64,000 nt of DNA from Symploca sp. SIO3C6 (GTDB taxonomy: Bacteria > Cyanobacteriota > Cyanobacteriia > Cyanobacteriales > Coleofasciculaceae). The first letter of the stretch is position 1. Every line of letters starts with the position of its first letter. Location: NCBI GenBank assembly GCA_010692425.1, contig JAAHHJ010000005.1, positions 119,727 to 183,726 of the forward strand, read 5' to 3'. The translations under genes were made by a program, and so were the position numbers. Under the pieces are notes generated by a model. It was not told the DNA's origin, made no database searches, and worked only from the letters and a program-made list of their open reading frames with translations. This document shows, piece by piece, positions 55,761 to 63,877 of the stretch.

Positions 55761-57674
55761 ATGAGTTCTAGAATCCTTAAAATTATTGGTATTGCTAGGC
55801 ATGACTGGGCAAGTATGCTAGCGGTGTCAATAGCTACCATCGCTACGGCAGGGTTAACATTTACACTACACAATTACGGGGGACTACAGCCTTTAGAACT
55901 CTTGGCTTTTAATCAGCTTGTGCGTTGGCGACCACAAGAAACAGAACCCGAGCCCCGAATCCTGCTAATTACGATCTCTGAGCAAGACATCCGCCTTCAG
56001 CGTCATTGGCCTTTCTCTGATCAGGTCTTAGCTCAACTATTGAGTAAATTACAAGCACAACAACCAGCAGTTATTGGTTTAGATTTATATCGAGATCTGC
56101 CAGTAGAACCAGGTCATAAGCAACTAGTTGCTCAACTAGAGCAACCCAATGTGATTGCTATTCAAAGTATTAATAGCCTCACAGGAACACCAGCTCCCCC
56201 AAATATTCCCCCAGAAAGAATTGGTTTTAATGATATCCCCAAGGATCCAGATGATGTTATCCGTCGCAATCTCTTGTTTGCTGAAAATGAGCAAGGAACT
56301 CTCTTCTCTTTTTCTCTGCGCCTTGCTCTCGCCTATCTGGAAAAGCAAGGAATCTACCCTCAAAATAGTGAAAGTCGTCCTGATTCTCTCCAATTGGGAT
56401 CGGCAGTATTTTTGAAATTACAACCAAATTCTGGCGGTTATCAAAATATTGATGCTGATGGCTACCAAATTTTGCTCAACTACCGCCAGCTAGAGAAGGT
56501 AGCGCGGCAAGTTTCCCTAAGCGAAGTTTTGAATGGGAAAATTCATTCTAATTGGCTTAAAGATAAAATTGTAATTATTGGCTCTACAGCCCCCAGTCTC
56601 AAAGATGTGTTTGCTACTCCCTATAGGTTGGCGATGGAGAACGAGCGCATGATGCCTGGGGTGGTAATTCATGCTGAGATGGTCAGCCAAATACTTGATG
56701 CTGCCACAGGCAAGCGACCACTATTTGGGTTTTGGTCTCAATGGGCAGAAATTTTGTGGATCTGTAGCTGGATTGTAAGCGGAAGCATTTTAGGTAGGTT
56801 AGCTCTTCATCCTATATCTTTGGTACTCGGCGTAGCATTGGGTTTAGGTGTTTTGTGTGGTACTTGCTTATACTTATTCACTAATGCTGTCTGGGTTCCT
56901 TTGGCTGCTCCCGGTTTAGGATTTGTCTTAACGGTTGGTACCGTAATTACCTATCGTTCCCATCAGGCTCGTCAACAGCAACAAATTGTGATGAAACTGT
57001 TGGGGCAAAATACCTCGCCGGAGATAGCTCAAACTCTATGGCAACAGAGCGATCGCCTGCTCAAGTGGGGCAAACTTCCCGGAACTAATCTTACTGCTAC
57101 AATGCTATTTACTGATATCGTCGGCTTCAGTACCATCTCAGAACAAATGAACCCTGAAGCCTTGCTCAATTGGTTGAACCAGTTGCTCGATGCTATCGCC
57201 CAAGAAGTTTTATTTCATCAGGGTATTGTCAACAAATTTACTGGCGATGGGGTAATGGCAGTGTTTGGAGTTCCAAGCTCTGGTCTTGATGCCAGCAAGA
57301 TTGTAAAGGACGCTCAAGGGGCAGTAGCTTGTGCTCTAGCAATTAGCGATCGCCTTGAGGAGATGAACCAAAACTGGGAATTGCTCGGTTTACCAACAAT
57401 TAAGATGCGCATTGGGATTTTCACTGGTTCAATTATCGCTGGCAGTTTGGGCGGCAAAAACCGCTTAGAATACGGTGTGATTGGCGACAGTGTTAATACT
57501 GCTTCCCGCCTCGAAAGCTGTCTGAAAGACCGCCAGTGTACTAACTGTCGTATTCTTATTGGTGAAGAAACTCTAGTTCACCTACAAGGAAAGTTTAAAG
57601 TTGAATCTTGGGGAGCATTAGCTCTTAAGGGCAAACAGCAAATGGTCAATGTTTATCGTGTCTTAGGTAGTTAA
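55761..57674 (+). CDS. CHASE2-domain class III adenylate/guanylate cyclase
   Basis: A 637-residue membrane receptor cyclase. ATG 55761 (MSSRILKIIGIARHDWASML) is used; the frame opens at a TTG 18 bases before. An N-terminal anchor (about 20-42) leads into the extracytoplasmic CHASE2 sensor (RILLITISEQDIRLQRHWPF ... VVIHAEMVSQILDAATGKRP), then three membrane spans (about 325-395) and the cyclase domain (about 430-635). Catalytic marks: TMLFTDIVGFSTISEQMNPE (first metal Asp), NKFTGDGVMAVFG (Lys and second Asp) and YGVIGDSVNTASRLES (transition-state Asn/Arg). The Lys in NKFTGD favours ATP over GTP. The CHASE2 signal is unknown. Confidence 0.93.
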   Translation: MSSRILKIIGIARHDWASMLAVSIATIATAGLTFTLHNYGGLQPLELLAFNQLVRWRPQETEPEPRILLITISEQDIRLQRHWPFSDQVLAQLLSKLQAQQPAVIGLDLYRDLPVEPGHKQLVAQLEQPNVIAIQSINSLTGTPAPPNIPPERIGFNDIPKDPDDVIRRNLLFAENEQGTLFSFSLRLALAYLEKQGIYPQNSESRPDSLQLGSAVFLKLQPNSGGYQNIDADGYQILLNYRQLEKVARQVSLSEVLNGKIHSNWLKDKIVIIGSTAPSLKDVFATPYRLAMENERMMPGVVIHAEMVSQILDAATGKRPLFGFWSQWAEILWICSWIVSGSILGRLALHPISLVLGVALGLGVLCGTCLYLFTNAVWVPLAAPGLGFVLTVGTVITYRSHQARQQQQIVMKLLGQNTSPEIAQTLWQQSDRLLKWGKLPGTNLTATMLFTDIVGFSTISEQMNPEALLNWLNQLLDAIAQEVLFHQGIVNKFTGDGVMAVFGVPSSGLDASKIVKDAQGAVACALAISDRLEEMNQNWELLGLPTIKMRIGIFTGSIIAGSLGGKNRLEYGVIGDSVNTASRLESCLKDRQCTNCRILIGEETLVHLQGKFKVESWGALALKGKQQMVNVYRVLGS

Positions 57675-57859
57675 CAGCCAAAAGGACTTGAGCCGCTGCA
57701 CTGGCAAATTTCAGTACTTTTGCAAATTAAATTACAATTTCTCAACAGTAAGTTGAGAGGTAATTAAGTAATATTTCAACTACTATACCTGAGTCATAAA
57801 TACTCAAAGTTCTATAGCAACATCAAAAGTAGTCTTCAATAACCACCACTACTGAAAAA

Positions 57860-58696
57860 ATGATTAACCGAATTTTGTTAGCTGTTGCTGGTCGAGGACT
57901 GTGCGAACAGATGTTCAATATGTTGATGGAAATCCCTTATTTGCAAGGAGCATCGGTTACTGTCCTACACGTTGTGACTCCTCAAATCACTTCTGAAGAG
58001 ATGTCCACTAAGTTGGAAGAGGGAGGCAAGATTCTGGCAGATGCTGTCAAGTCCCTAAATGTGGACGCCAAAAAAATTACTCCTCGCCTCAAACAGGGAG
58101 AACCCAAGGATGTAGTCCTTCAAATTGCTGAGGAAGAGAAATCTGACCTGATCATTATGGGTTCGAGAGGACTCAAACGCATAGAATCGATCTTGCAAAA
58201 CTCAGTCAGCCAATATGTGTTCCAATTGACTGACAAACCAATGTTGTTGGTTAAAGACGGTATCTACCTTAAGCAAATTCGCCGCCTGATGGTTCCTGTT
58301 GATAAATCGGAGGCGGCGAAACAATCGGTGAATTTAGCCCTCTCACTTCTGCAAGACATCAAGGGTGGTCAACTATTTCTAGTTCATGTCAATCCTGATC
58401 CTGAAAGTACATCTAGTGATCCTGAAAAAGACCCAGTGCTAGCGCCAGCTGTAGCTGCAGCGAAAAAGAAAGGCGTTGCTTATCGTTGTCTGGTCAGTGA
58501 AGGTAATGCTGGGGCAGAGATTTGCAGTTTAGCAGAGGAAAATAATATTGACTTGTTGATGCTAGGTTCTCCTGATCGACGTCCCTCGATCGCTAAGAGT
58601 CTACCAGATTTGGATCGACTTCTAGGCTCTTCCCTCTCAGACTATATCCGGGTGAATGCCAATTGTCCTGTGTTACTGACGCGTGTAGCTAGCTGA
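57860..58696 (+). CDS. Tandem universal stress protein (two Usp domains)
   Basis: A 278-residue protein with two Usp folds, about 1-135 and 136-278. The first has DLIIMGSRGLKRIESILQNS VSQYVFQ and PMLLVKDG, the ATP-binding pattern Gx2Gx9 with Asn where the final Gly is usual. The second has IDLLMLGSPDRRPSIAKSLP and LGSSLSDYI, PVLLTR. Usp proteins bind ATP or AMP and respond to starvation or stress. It stands alone between the cyclase and the RTX gene and ends in a good terminator. Confidence 0.9.
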   Translation: MINRILLAVAGRGLCEQMFNMLMEIPYLQGASVTVLHVVTPQITSEEMSTKLEEGGKILADAVKSLNVDAKKITPRLKQGEPKDVVLQIAEEEKSDLIIMGSRGLKRIESILQNSVSQYVFQLTDKPMLLVKDGIYLKQIRRLMVPVDKSEAAKQSVNLALSLLQDIKGGQLFLVHVNPDPESTSSDPEKDPVLAPAVAAAKKKGVAYRCLVSEGNAGAEICSLAEENNIDLLMLGSPDRRPSIAKSLPDLDRLLGSSLSDYIRVNANCPVLLTRVAS

Positions 58697-58722
58697 GTGC
58701 AGGCACATACCAGAATCGATAC

Positions 58723-58757
58723 TCCCCCGGCTGGCAGCACGGGGGATTCTTGTTTCT
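58723..58757 (+). terminator. Intrinsic terminator of the Usp gene
   Basis: TCCCCCG and CGGGGGA form a perfect 7-bp GC-rich stem around a 10-base loop, followed by TTCTTGTTTCT. It starts 27 bases after the stop codon. Confidence 0.85.
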
Positions 58758-58858
58758 ATAATCCTTTGCCACTGTTTAGTAAATTAGCTGCATAAGTGTA
58801 ATTGCTTGCACATAGAAGCAGATCAAAGCAACAGGCTTTGACAAATAGGTCAATTGAG

Positions 58859-59269
58859 ATGGAAAATCCTGAAGGTACTGAAGGTGACGATTTATTGGAA
58901 GGCACTGAATCTAATGACACTCTCATTGGAGGCAATGGTGATGACCAACTCTTTGGTCAAAATAGCAATGATATCTTAGTTGGCGCTTCAGGTAATGATA
59001 TCTTAGTCGGCGGTTTAGGTGAGGACATCTTCCATTTCAACTATCTTGCCGATGGAATTGATCTGATTACGGACTTCGAGTGGTCAGAGGGTGATAAAAT
59101 TCAGATTTATCAGTCCGGGTTTGGCGCATCTTCCACAGATAATTTCAGCTACAACAGCGATACAGGTGAACTGTCGTTTCTGGGAACTCATTTTGCCACC
59201 CTGGATAACAAACCTAAATTGTTTTTGACCAGTATTGATATCGAGCTAGTGTCCACACTTTTGCCATAA
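58859..59269 (+). CDS. Short RTX (hemolysin-type calcium-binding repeat) protein
   Basis: A 136-residue protein with nonapeptide RTX repeats: EGDDLLEGTESNDTLIGGNG, DDQLFGQ, NDILVGASGNDILVGGLGED, then the typical end-block IFHFNYLADGIDLITDFEWS EGDKIQIYQSGFG. RTX proteins fold on calcium outside the cell and leave by a type I system, recognising the C-terminus. ATG 58859 is used because it begins the first acidic repeat; the frame is open to 58802. It is much smaller than most RTX proteins and lacks any toxin or enzyme domain. Confidence 0.8.
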   Translation: MENPEGTEGDDLLEGTESNDTLIGGNGDDQLFGQNSNDILVGASGNDILVGGLGEDIFHFNYLADGIDLITDFEWSEGDKIQIYQSGFGASSTDNFSYNSDTGELSFLGTHFATLDNKPKLFLTSIDIELVSTLLP

Positions 59270-59599
59270 AAATTCAATTAATCATGTAAATATATATATA
59301 GTTACCAATGAGCAACACACTATCACCTTCATGAAAGTGCTTACTCCCACACTTTCTTGATGCACTACCAGTGAGTCAGTGATCGCTCTGTGACAAATAA
59401 CAATCGACCTTTAGTTCTCCACACATATGAATAGTAATTTGTCAAGAAAATTTAGATGCGTTTGCCCTGGAGGATTTAGAAATAAGCGCGACCGCTAGCT
59501 TGCGCTAACCCGTGAAAACTAATTGCTTCCCCCTTGACAACTCATCATGACTGAAAAGTCAGGTTTAGGCATAGTTGGGTAATTTCACTCGCGGAACAT
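59270..59599. other. Spacer between the RTX gene and the zinc island
   Basis: About 330 bases without a supported gene. A weak stem (GAAAGTG/CACTTTC at about 59333-59356) may end the RTX transcript. The right end leads into the Zur-like palindrome. Confidence 0.4.
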
Positions 59600-59618
59600 A
59601 ATAATAATGATTATTATT
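59600..59618. promoter_or_regulatory. Zur-like operator ahead of the hemB remnant and COG0523 gene
   Basis: AATAATAATGATTATTATT is a perfect 19-bp palindrome around a central G. It resembles the reported cyanobacterial Zur box (TGATAATNATTATCA) except at the outer positions. It is 28 bases upstream of the hemB-remnant ATG, a typical repressor position. The downstream genes (zinc-enzyme paralog remnant, COG0523 GTPase) fit a zinc-starvation regulon. An AT-rich chance palindrome or a Fur site is the alternative. Confidence 0.6.
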
Positions 59619-59646
59619 TTAATTGACGAGTTTCTAACTAGGCTTT

Positions 59647-59960
59647 ATGACTTCTAGTAATCAACATCTCTCTTTATTTCATTGCCCTCGTCGCCTCTAT
59701 CGCACGTCATCTTGACGGCGAATGGTGCTGGAAAACCAATTAACAGTTAACGATGTAGTGTCAAAGCAATTAAACAAGAAATTACCGATCTAACCGTTAT
59801 TACCGATAGCGGGGAATATGGGATGGTTAAAGCTGCTGCACAGCAAGGTGGGATTGATGAAAAGCAAGTAATTTTAGAAACTCTTACCAGTATGAAACGA
59901 CCAAGGGGAGATTTTATTTTGACTTATTTTACCAAGCAAGTAGCTTTAATGTTGCGGTAG
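59647..59960 (+). pseudogene. Collapsed paralog of delta-aminolevulinic acid dehydratase (HemB)
   Basis: The remains of a porphobilinogen synthase gene. The frame from ATG 59647 reads MTSSNQHLSLFHCPRRLYRT, an in-frame TGA, then RRMVLENQLTVNDVV, which matches the HemB N-terminus. After a shift it continues KAIKQEITDLTVITD and, directly, SGEYGMVKAAAQQGGIDEKQ, VILETLTSMKRPRGDF and ILTYFTKQVALML, the HemB C-terminus. The middle of the gene, including the active-site lysines and metal ligands, is missing. It lies directly behind a Zur-like palindrome and 53 bases before the COG0523 gene. In Anabaena a hemB paralog is reported in the Zur regulon, so this looks like a lost backup enzyme. Confidence 0.8.
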
Positions 59961-60013
59961 TCAGAGCAAGTGTTAATGTCACCAAAGACAAGATTTAAAA
60001 AAATTCAAAAAAT

Positions 60014-61021
60014 ATGAAGTCTCTAAGCTTTACCTTGTCAGATGTTTTACCAACTCTACCTAAAAGCGGAATGCCAGTAACAATTATTACTGGTTTTTTG
60101 GGCAGTGGCAAAACCACTTTACTCAATCAAATTTTACAAAACAAAGAAAATCTGAAAATAGCGGTATTAGTCAATGAATTTGGTGATATCAATATTGATG
60201 AGCAACTACTGAATTCAGTAGAATCAGATATGGTAGAATTGGATAATGGTTGTATCTGCTGTACTCTTAATGACAGTTTGGTAAATGCAGTTTATCGAGT
60301 TTTAGAACGAGAATCAAAAGTAGATTATCTAGTGATTGAAACTACAGGCTTAGCCGATCCTTTGCCAATTATTATGACTTTTCTCTCTACAGAATTAAAG
60401 TTTTTAACTCGCCTTGATGCGGTAATTACAGTTGTGGACGCAGGAGCTTTTGACACTGAGTATTTTAATAGTGACGCTGCCTTAAGTCAAATTCGATACG
60501 GCGACATGGTTATTTTAAATAAAATTGACTTGGTAACTGAAGATAAAATTAGCGAATTAAAAGCATTTATTGAAGATATTAAACCAGGATTTAGAATTTT
60601 ACCCAGTGAATATAGTAAAGTCCCTTTACCGTTAATTTTAGATATTGGTTTAACTCAAACAGATAATTATCAAGGTAAAATTTCCGAGTTTCGACGCAAC
60701 AAATCGGCTTTCAATAATCATTTAGCCAAGGATAGCTTTAATTTCGTTTCTTTTCAAAGTGCTCGCCCGTTTAAAGTTGAAAAATTTCAGCATTTTTTAA
60801 CCCAACAGTTACCAAATGATGTATTTCGAGGCAAGGGACTATTATGGTTTCAAGAAAGTCCTTCCCGACATATTTTTCAACTGAGTGGACCTCGCTACGA
60901 TTTACAAGTAGATGACTGGACGAGTCAACCCAAAAATGAACTTGTATTCATCGGGCGTAAATTGGATGAGTCCTTAATTAAACGACAGCTTATTGATTGT
61001 TTGGCAGAGTTAGAGGGGTAG
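60014..61021 (+). CDS. COG0523-family GTPase (putative zinc metallochaperone)
   Basis: A 335-residue G3E GTPase of the CobW/COG0523 class. Marks: P-loop TIITGFLGSGKTTLLNQILQ (about 23-42), the metal motif DNGCICCTLNDSLVNAVYRV (CxCC, about 77-96), ETTGLADPLPIIMTFL, VVDAG and NKIDLV. The C-terminal domain ends NELVFIGRKLDESLIKRQL. Family members deliver or guard Zn, Co or nitrile-hydratase metals; zinc is favoured here by the upstream Zur-like palindrome, the hemB remnant and the downstream folE. A second, decayed COG0523 gene follows 400 bases later. Confidence 0.93.
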   Translation: MKSLSFTLSDVLPTLPKSGMPVTIITGFLGSGKTTLLNQILQNKENLKIAVLVNEFGDINIDEQLLNSVESDMVELDNGCICCTLNDSLVNAVYRVLERESKVDYLVIETTGLADPLPIIMTFLSTELKFLTRLDAVITVVDAGAFDTEYFNSDAALSQIRYGDMVILNKIDLVTEDKISELKAFIEDIKPGFRILPSEYSKVPLPLILDIGLTQTDNYQGKISEFRRNKSAFNNHLAKDSFNFVSFQSARPFKVEKFQHFLTQQLPNDVFRGKGLLWFQESPSRHIFQLSGPRYDLQVDDWTSQPKNELVFIGRKLDESLIKRQLIDCLAELEG

Positions 61022-61141
61022 AGCCGAAGTTCCCCCGTCCATATGTACTGCGCATGCCTCTCAAACTCCCCTATTCTAAAGGATGTAGCGATTTAGACTT
61101 ACAAATTAGTACCCATGTAGGTTCTGGCTTGATGCTTGTAA

Positions 61142-61276
61142 TCATGGTACTATCTGAGAAATAGCGATTGGCTTTGCCAGTACCCATTGGGTAATCGCTT
61201 CAAGTCCTTTTTAGGAGTCGCTTTCAAATGTACCCAGTAGCGTCAGTTTAAAAATAGCCCAAAGCCGCTCTAGGTA
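61142..61276 (-). pseudogene. C-terminal remnant of an IS630-type transposase
   Basis: On the minus strand ERLWAIFKLTLLGTFESDS, then an in-frame stop, then KGLEAITQWVLAKPIAISQ. ERLWAIFK followed by a short helical tail is the usual end of IS630-family DDE transposases. The rest of the element is not seen here. Confidence 0.45.
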
Positions 61277-61377
61277 AGGGCGTTGTCAATAACTCTGGGG
61301 GGAACTTCAGTCCTATACCTTTGTAAGCAGTTTCGTTTAGCCAATTTACCATTCTGAACTATCATTAGATTTTTGAG

Positions 61378-61390
61378 AACGATTATCGTT
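61378..61390. promoter_or_regulatory. Second Zur/Fur-like palindrome, ahead of the decayed COG0523 gene and folE
   Basis: AACGATTATCGTT is a perfect 13-bp palindrome with central T, 38 bases before the ATG of the decayed COG0523 gene. GAACGATTATCGTTATAATA also contains ATAATA as a possible -10. It has the same NATTATN core as the site at 59600. Confidence 0.55.
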
Positions 61391-61428
61391 ATAATAAACT
61401 TTTGTAAACCAATTTGCTTCTCTTCAGC

Positions 61429-61763
61429 ATGCCAGAGATTAACCAGCAAGGAGTTCCAGTCACTATCATTACAGGCTTTCTCTGTAGCGGGGAGACCAGC
61501 TTACTCAATCAAATTCTGCAAGAAGCCAATTACGTCACATTCTCCAACTATGCCGACAGCGCAACGATATCAAGCCCAAAGCGTGGTCTAATTCTCCTGT
61601 CAAACAGCTAGTCTTTATTAGGCATCTCCCATAATTATGCTATAACCCTTATGCGAACGTTCCCAAATTGAGGTTTCTGGAGATGTCTATTGATCGTCAT
61701 TTAGATACCGATAAACTCCGCCGACAGCTAAATAATTGCTTAGCTACTTCTGTTACCGTTTAA
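61429..61763 (+). pseudogene. Second COG0523-family GTPase gene, decayed
   Basis: The N-terminus MPEINQQGVPVTIITGFLCS GETSLLNQIL matches the intact neighbour but the P-loop GSGKTT is now CSGETS, which should destroy GTP binding. Most of the middle is missing. C-terminal fragments follow: DIKPKAWSNSPVKQLVFI near 61565-61625, then RHLDTDKLRRQLNNCLA ending at 61763. Part of the C-terminal end appears twice, so the locus has suffered deletion and local duplication. It lies between a Zur-like site and folE and was probably once co-transcribed with folE. Confidence 0.8.
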
Positions 61764-61777
61764 TTTAATTCAAAATC

Positions 61778-62434
61778 ATGACCTTTGCTCAGTCCGAACC
61801 CAATCAAGTTGACAAAATCAATAGTAAATTACCATTATTGACTACTACACAACACCCTCCTGTCTCTGAGGAGGAGATGCGCCAAGCGGTAAGGACTTTA
61901 CTGTTAGGATTAGGAGAAGATCCAGATCGCGAAGGTTTGAAAGATACACCAAAACGAGTGGTTAAAGCCCTTAAATTTTTGACTTCTGGCTATCATCAAT
62001 CTTTAGACGAACTTCTTAATGGGGCAGTATTTCACGAAAATACTGATGAAATGGTCTTGGTTCGTGATATTGACCTATTTAGCTCCTGTGAACATCATAT
62101 ATTACCTATTATCGGTCGCGCTCATGTGGCTTATGTTCCCAATGGTAAGGTAATTGGACTGTCAAAAATTGCTCGCATTTGTGAAATGTACGGACGACGT
62201 TTGCAGGTACAGGAAAGATTAACCGCCCAAATCGCCGATGCACTTCAAGGATTATTACAACCATTAGGTGTTGCTGTAGTAGTAGAAGCAACTCATATGT
62301 GTATGGTAATGCGAGGAGTCCAAAAACCTGGTTCTTGGACTTCCACCAGTGCGCTTAGAGGTGTCTTTGCTAATGATCCTAAAACCCGTCAGGAGTTTAT
62401 GAGTTTGGTTTGCCACAATCCTGGTTTGCGTTAA
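61778..62434 (+). CDS. folE: GTP cyclohydrolase I (FolE)
   Basis: Zinc enzyme that converts GTP to dihydroneopterin triphosphate, the entry to folates and pterins. The 218 residues include the variable N-terminus, then ALGLD-like [20 protein letters not shown], the zinc Cys and His in [40 protein letters not shown], and the second zinc Cys in [20 protein letters not shown]. It is type I (FolE), not the metal-flexible FolE2. Position behind COG0523 genes and a Zur-like site suggests a zinc-regulated copy; whether another folE exists elsewhere in the genome is unknown. A strong terminator follows. Confidence 0.95.
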   Translation: MTFAQSEPNQVDKINSKLPLLTTTQHPPVSEEEMRQAVRTLLLGLGEDPDREGLKDTPKRVVKALKFLTSGYHQSLDELLNGAVFHENTDEMVLVRDIDLFSSCEHHILPIIGRAHVAYVPNGKVIGLSKIARICEMYGRRLQVQERLTAQIADALQGLLQPLGVAVVVEATHMCMVMRGVQKPGSWTSTSALRGVFANDPKTRQEFMSLVCHNPGLR

Positions 62435-62454
62435 TTGATTCGCGTGTCACTGTT

Positions 62455-62486
62455 AGAGATGGGTATTAAACTCATCTCTTTTTTTT
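62455..62486 (+). terminator. Intrinsic terminator of folE
   Basis: AGAGATG and CATCTCT pair perfectly around an 11-base loop and run straight into TTTTTTTT. It lies 21 bases after the folE stop and ends the zinc island. Confidence 0.9.
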
Positions 62487-62531
62487 CTAAGATATGACTT
62501 GCTTTCAGCCAGACCGCTTCCAATCTAATGC

Positions 62532-62600
62532 AGAACTACCCTCTATAAATGGCGACATCAGCTAGAATCGACAGGTTCAACCCTTCTCATGAGTAGCCCT
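62532..62600 (+). pseudogene. IS630 transposase N-terminal fragment
   Basis: RTTLYKWRHQLESTGST can be read from 62532. Its first 25 bases are identical to the IS630 transposase start near 63976-64000. Only the helix-turn-helix end remains. Confidence 0.6.
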
Positions 62601-62675
62601 CTACCACAGTAGACGCTTCTTCTACTCACTCTGGTAATGTAAAAAAACCATTATCAGAGGATAAAAGTCAACTAC

Positions 62676-62795
62676 CCCCGCTTACTCCGTTGAAGCGGGG
62701 AGTTCATACTGATAGCTCAACCCTCCGGGGAAGAAACTCAAGATGTAGTAGTGGGCATAGATCCTGGTAAGTATTTTTCCGGTGTTGGAGTACAA
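62676..62795 (+). pseudogene. IscB/RRXRR-type RNA-guided nuclease remnant
   Basis: The frame reads GEFILIAQPSGEETQDVVVG then IDPGKYFSGVGVQ, the N-terminal RuvC-I block of IscB-like RRXRR proteins (GIDPG-K-F-G-GVQ). It is cut off at 62796 by the left end of the IS1634-type element. The hairpin CCCCGCT/AGCGGGG (62676-62700) overlapping its start may be part of an upstream omega RNA or IS end. No start codon or downstream part is present. Confidence 0.6.
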
Positions 62796-63507
62796 CCCAC
62801 ATTCCGCACTTCAATTTGTAGTATGCGTGAAACGCGCGGTCATATTTACCCAGTCATAGAAAAATCTCAATGCCTTATACTTAGCGTTGAGTTTTTGTAC
62901 TCAAAGTAGAACCTAGAAGCCAGCAGAAACTGATTCAATCCCCTGCCTCTCTCATTAATCTAGGCTTGTTGAGAATCAGTAGGTACACAGAATCATTACT
63001 CTAATGAACTGCTATTCTTTATGAAGAGCAATTGTTGAAATTTCATACTTTTTGAAGACAGCTAAAGCTATTAACAGGAAGAGACTAGATACTCCTTTTT
63101 TATATAGTTTATCCATTCTACTCCCAATTTTATCGTCATTTAAATGTGACGCTTCTATTCCTTGTCCTAACAAATGCTCTGTGGCTTTTCCTTCAAAAAA
63201 TTCTGGAAACAGATACAGCGGTCAATAGACAAATCCTAATCCATTTAACAGTATCGCTTTTACTGCCACCCCAGCACTGACCTTTTCTCGTGGATCTATA
63301 CCTATTTGGGAGTTGATTATTTCTACTATTCCTATTTCATCGATTATCCCTGCGATTAATCCTAAATGGTCTATATCTTCTACTTTTATTTCTTCCAAGA
63401 AAGACATCAGGTGTCACCATTGAGTAAGAATACTCAATTATTCTCTCTCCTCTACCCTCCAAACTCACGTAATCTAGTGTACTACAAATTGAAGTGCGGA
63501 AGGTGGG
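62796..63507 (-). mobile_element. Internally deleted IS1634-type element
   Basis: Two 28-bp terminal inverted repeats, 62796-62823 and 63480-63507, match at 27 of 28 positions (CCCACATTCCGCACTTCAAT on the left). Between them lies only the N-terminal third of a transposase. The flanks differ (TACAA left, CTCCA right), so no target duplication is seen. The remaining ~190 bases next to the left repeat hold no gene. Confidence 0.8.
63012..63407 (-). pseudogene. IS1634-family (DUF4277) transposase, N-terminal fragment with an in-frame stop
   Basis: The frame starts MSFLEEIKVEDIDHLGLIAG, IIDEIGIVEIINSQIGIDPR EKVSAG, AVKAILLNGLGFVY, meets a TAG at 63222, and continues PLYLFPEFFEGKATEHLLGQ, GIEASHLNDDKIGSRMDKLY to STIALHKE and a stop. 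This is the DUF4277 N-terminal domain of IS1634/IS4-type transposases. The DDE catalytic domain is missing. Confidence 0.8.
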
Positions 63508-63628
63508 CTCCATTGAAATGATAGTGGGCACGCTTCTGACAAACCCACAGAAAAGCTGCTTCCAAAACTTCATCGGAAGCAAAAAGTAAGGGACTGAAAA
63601 TCCCCGTGTCGGCGGATATTTCCTCCAT
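63508..63628 (-). pseudogene. Possible N-terminal fragment of a reverse transcriptase
   Basis: On the minus strand ATG 63628 begins MEEISADTGIFSPLLFASDE VLEAAFLWVCQKRAHYHFNG and is then cut by the IS1634-type element. The pattern W-C--R--Y--N resembles the N-terminal helix of some cyanobacterial RNA-directed DNA polymerases. The fragment is too short for a firm call. Confidence 0.3.
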
Positions 63629-63877
63629 CAACACTTAATTTTGTCAAGGGTATAACTTTTTCCTTTACGTTACTTAACAAAAAACTCGTTCCTCGAAGGT
63701 AGTGAAAATTGACCTACTATTCTGTGTAACTGGCTCAAATTACACAATAAATCAAGAGTTTAAGATGCAAGTAGTATTTTTTGACATATAAAACCCCTAT
63801 CATACATCTATAGCGCTGCGCGCTGGGGTACTTACAAGTTAGGATATATCTAGAGTCACCTAAAACTAGATTTATTT

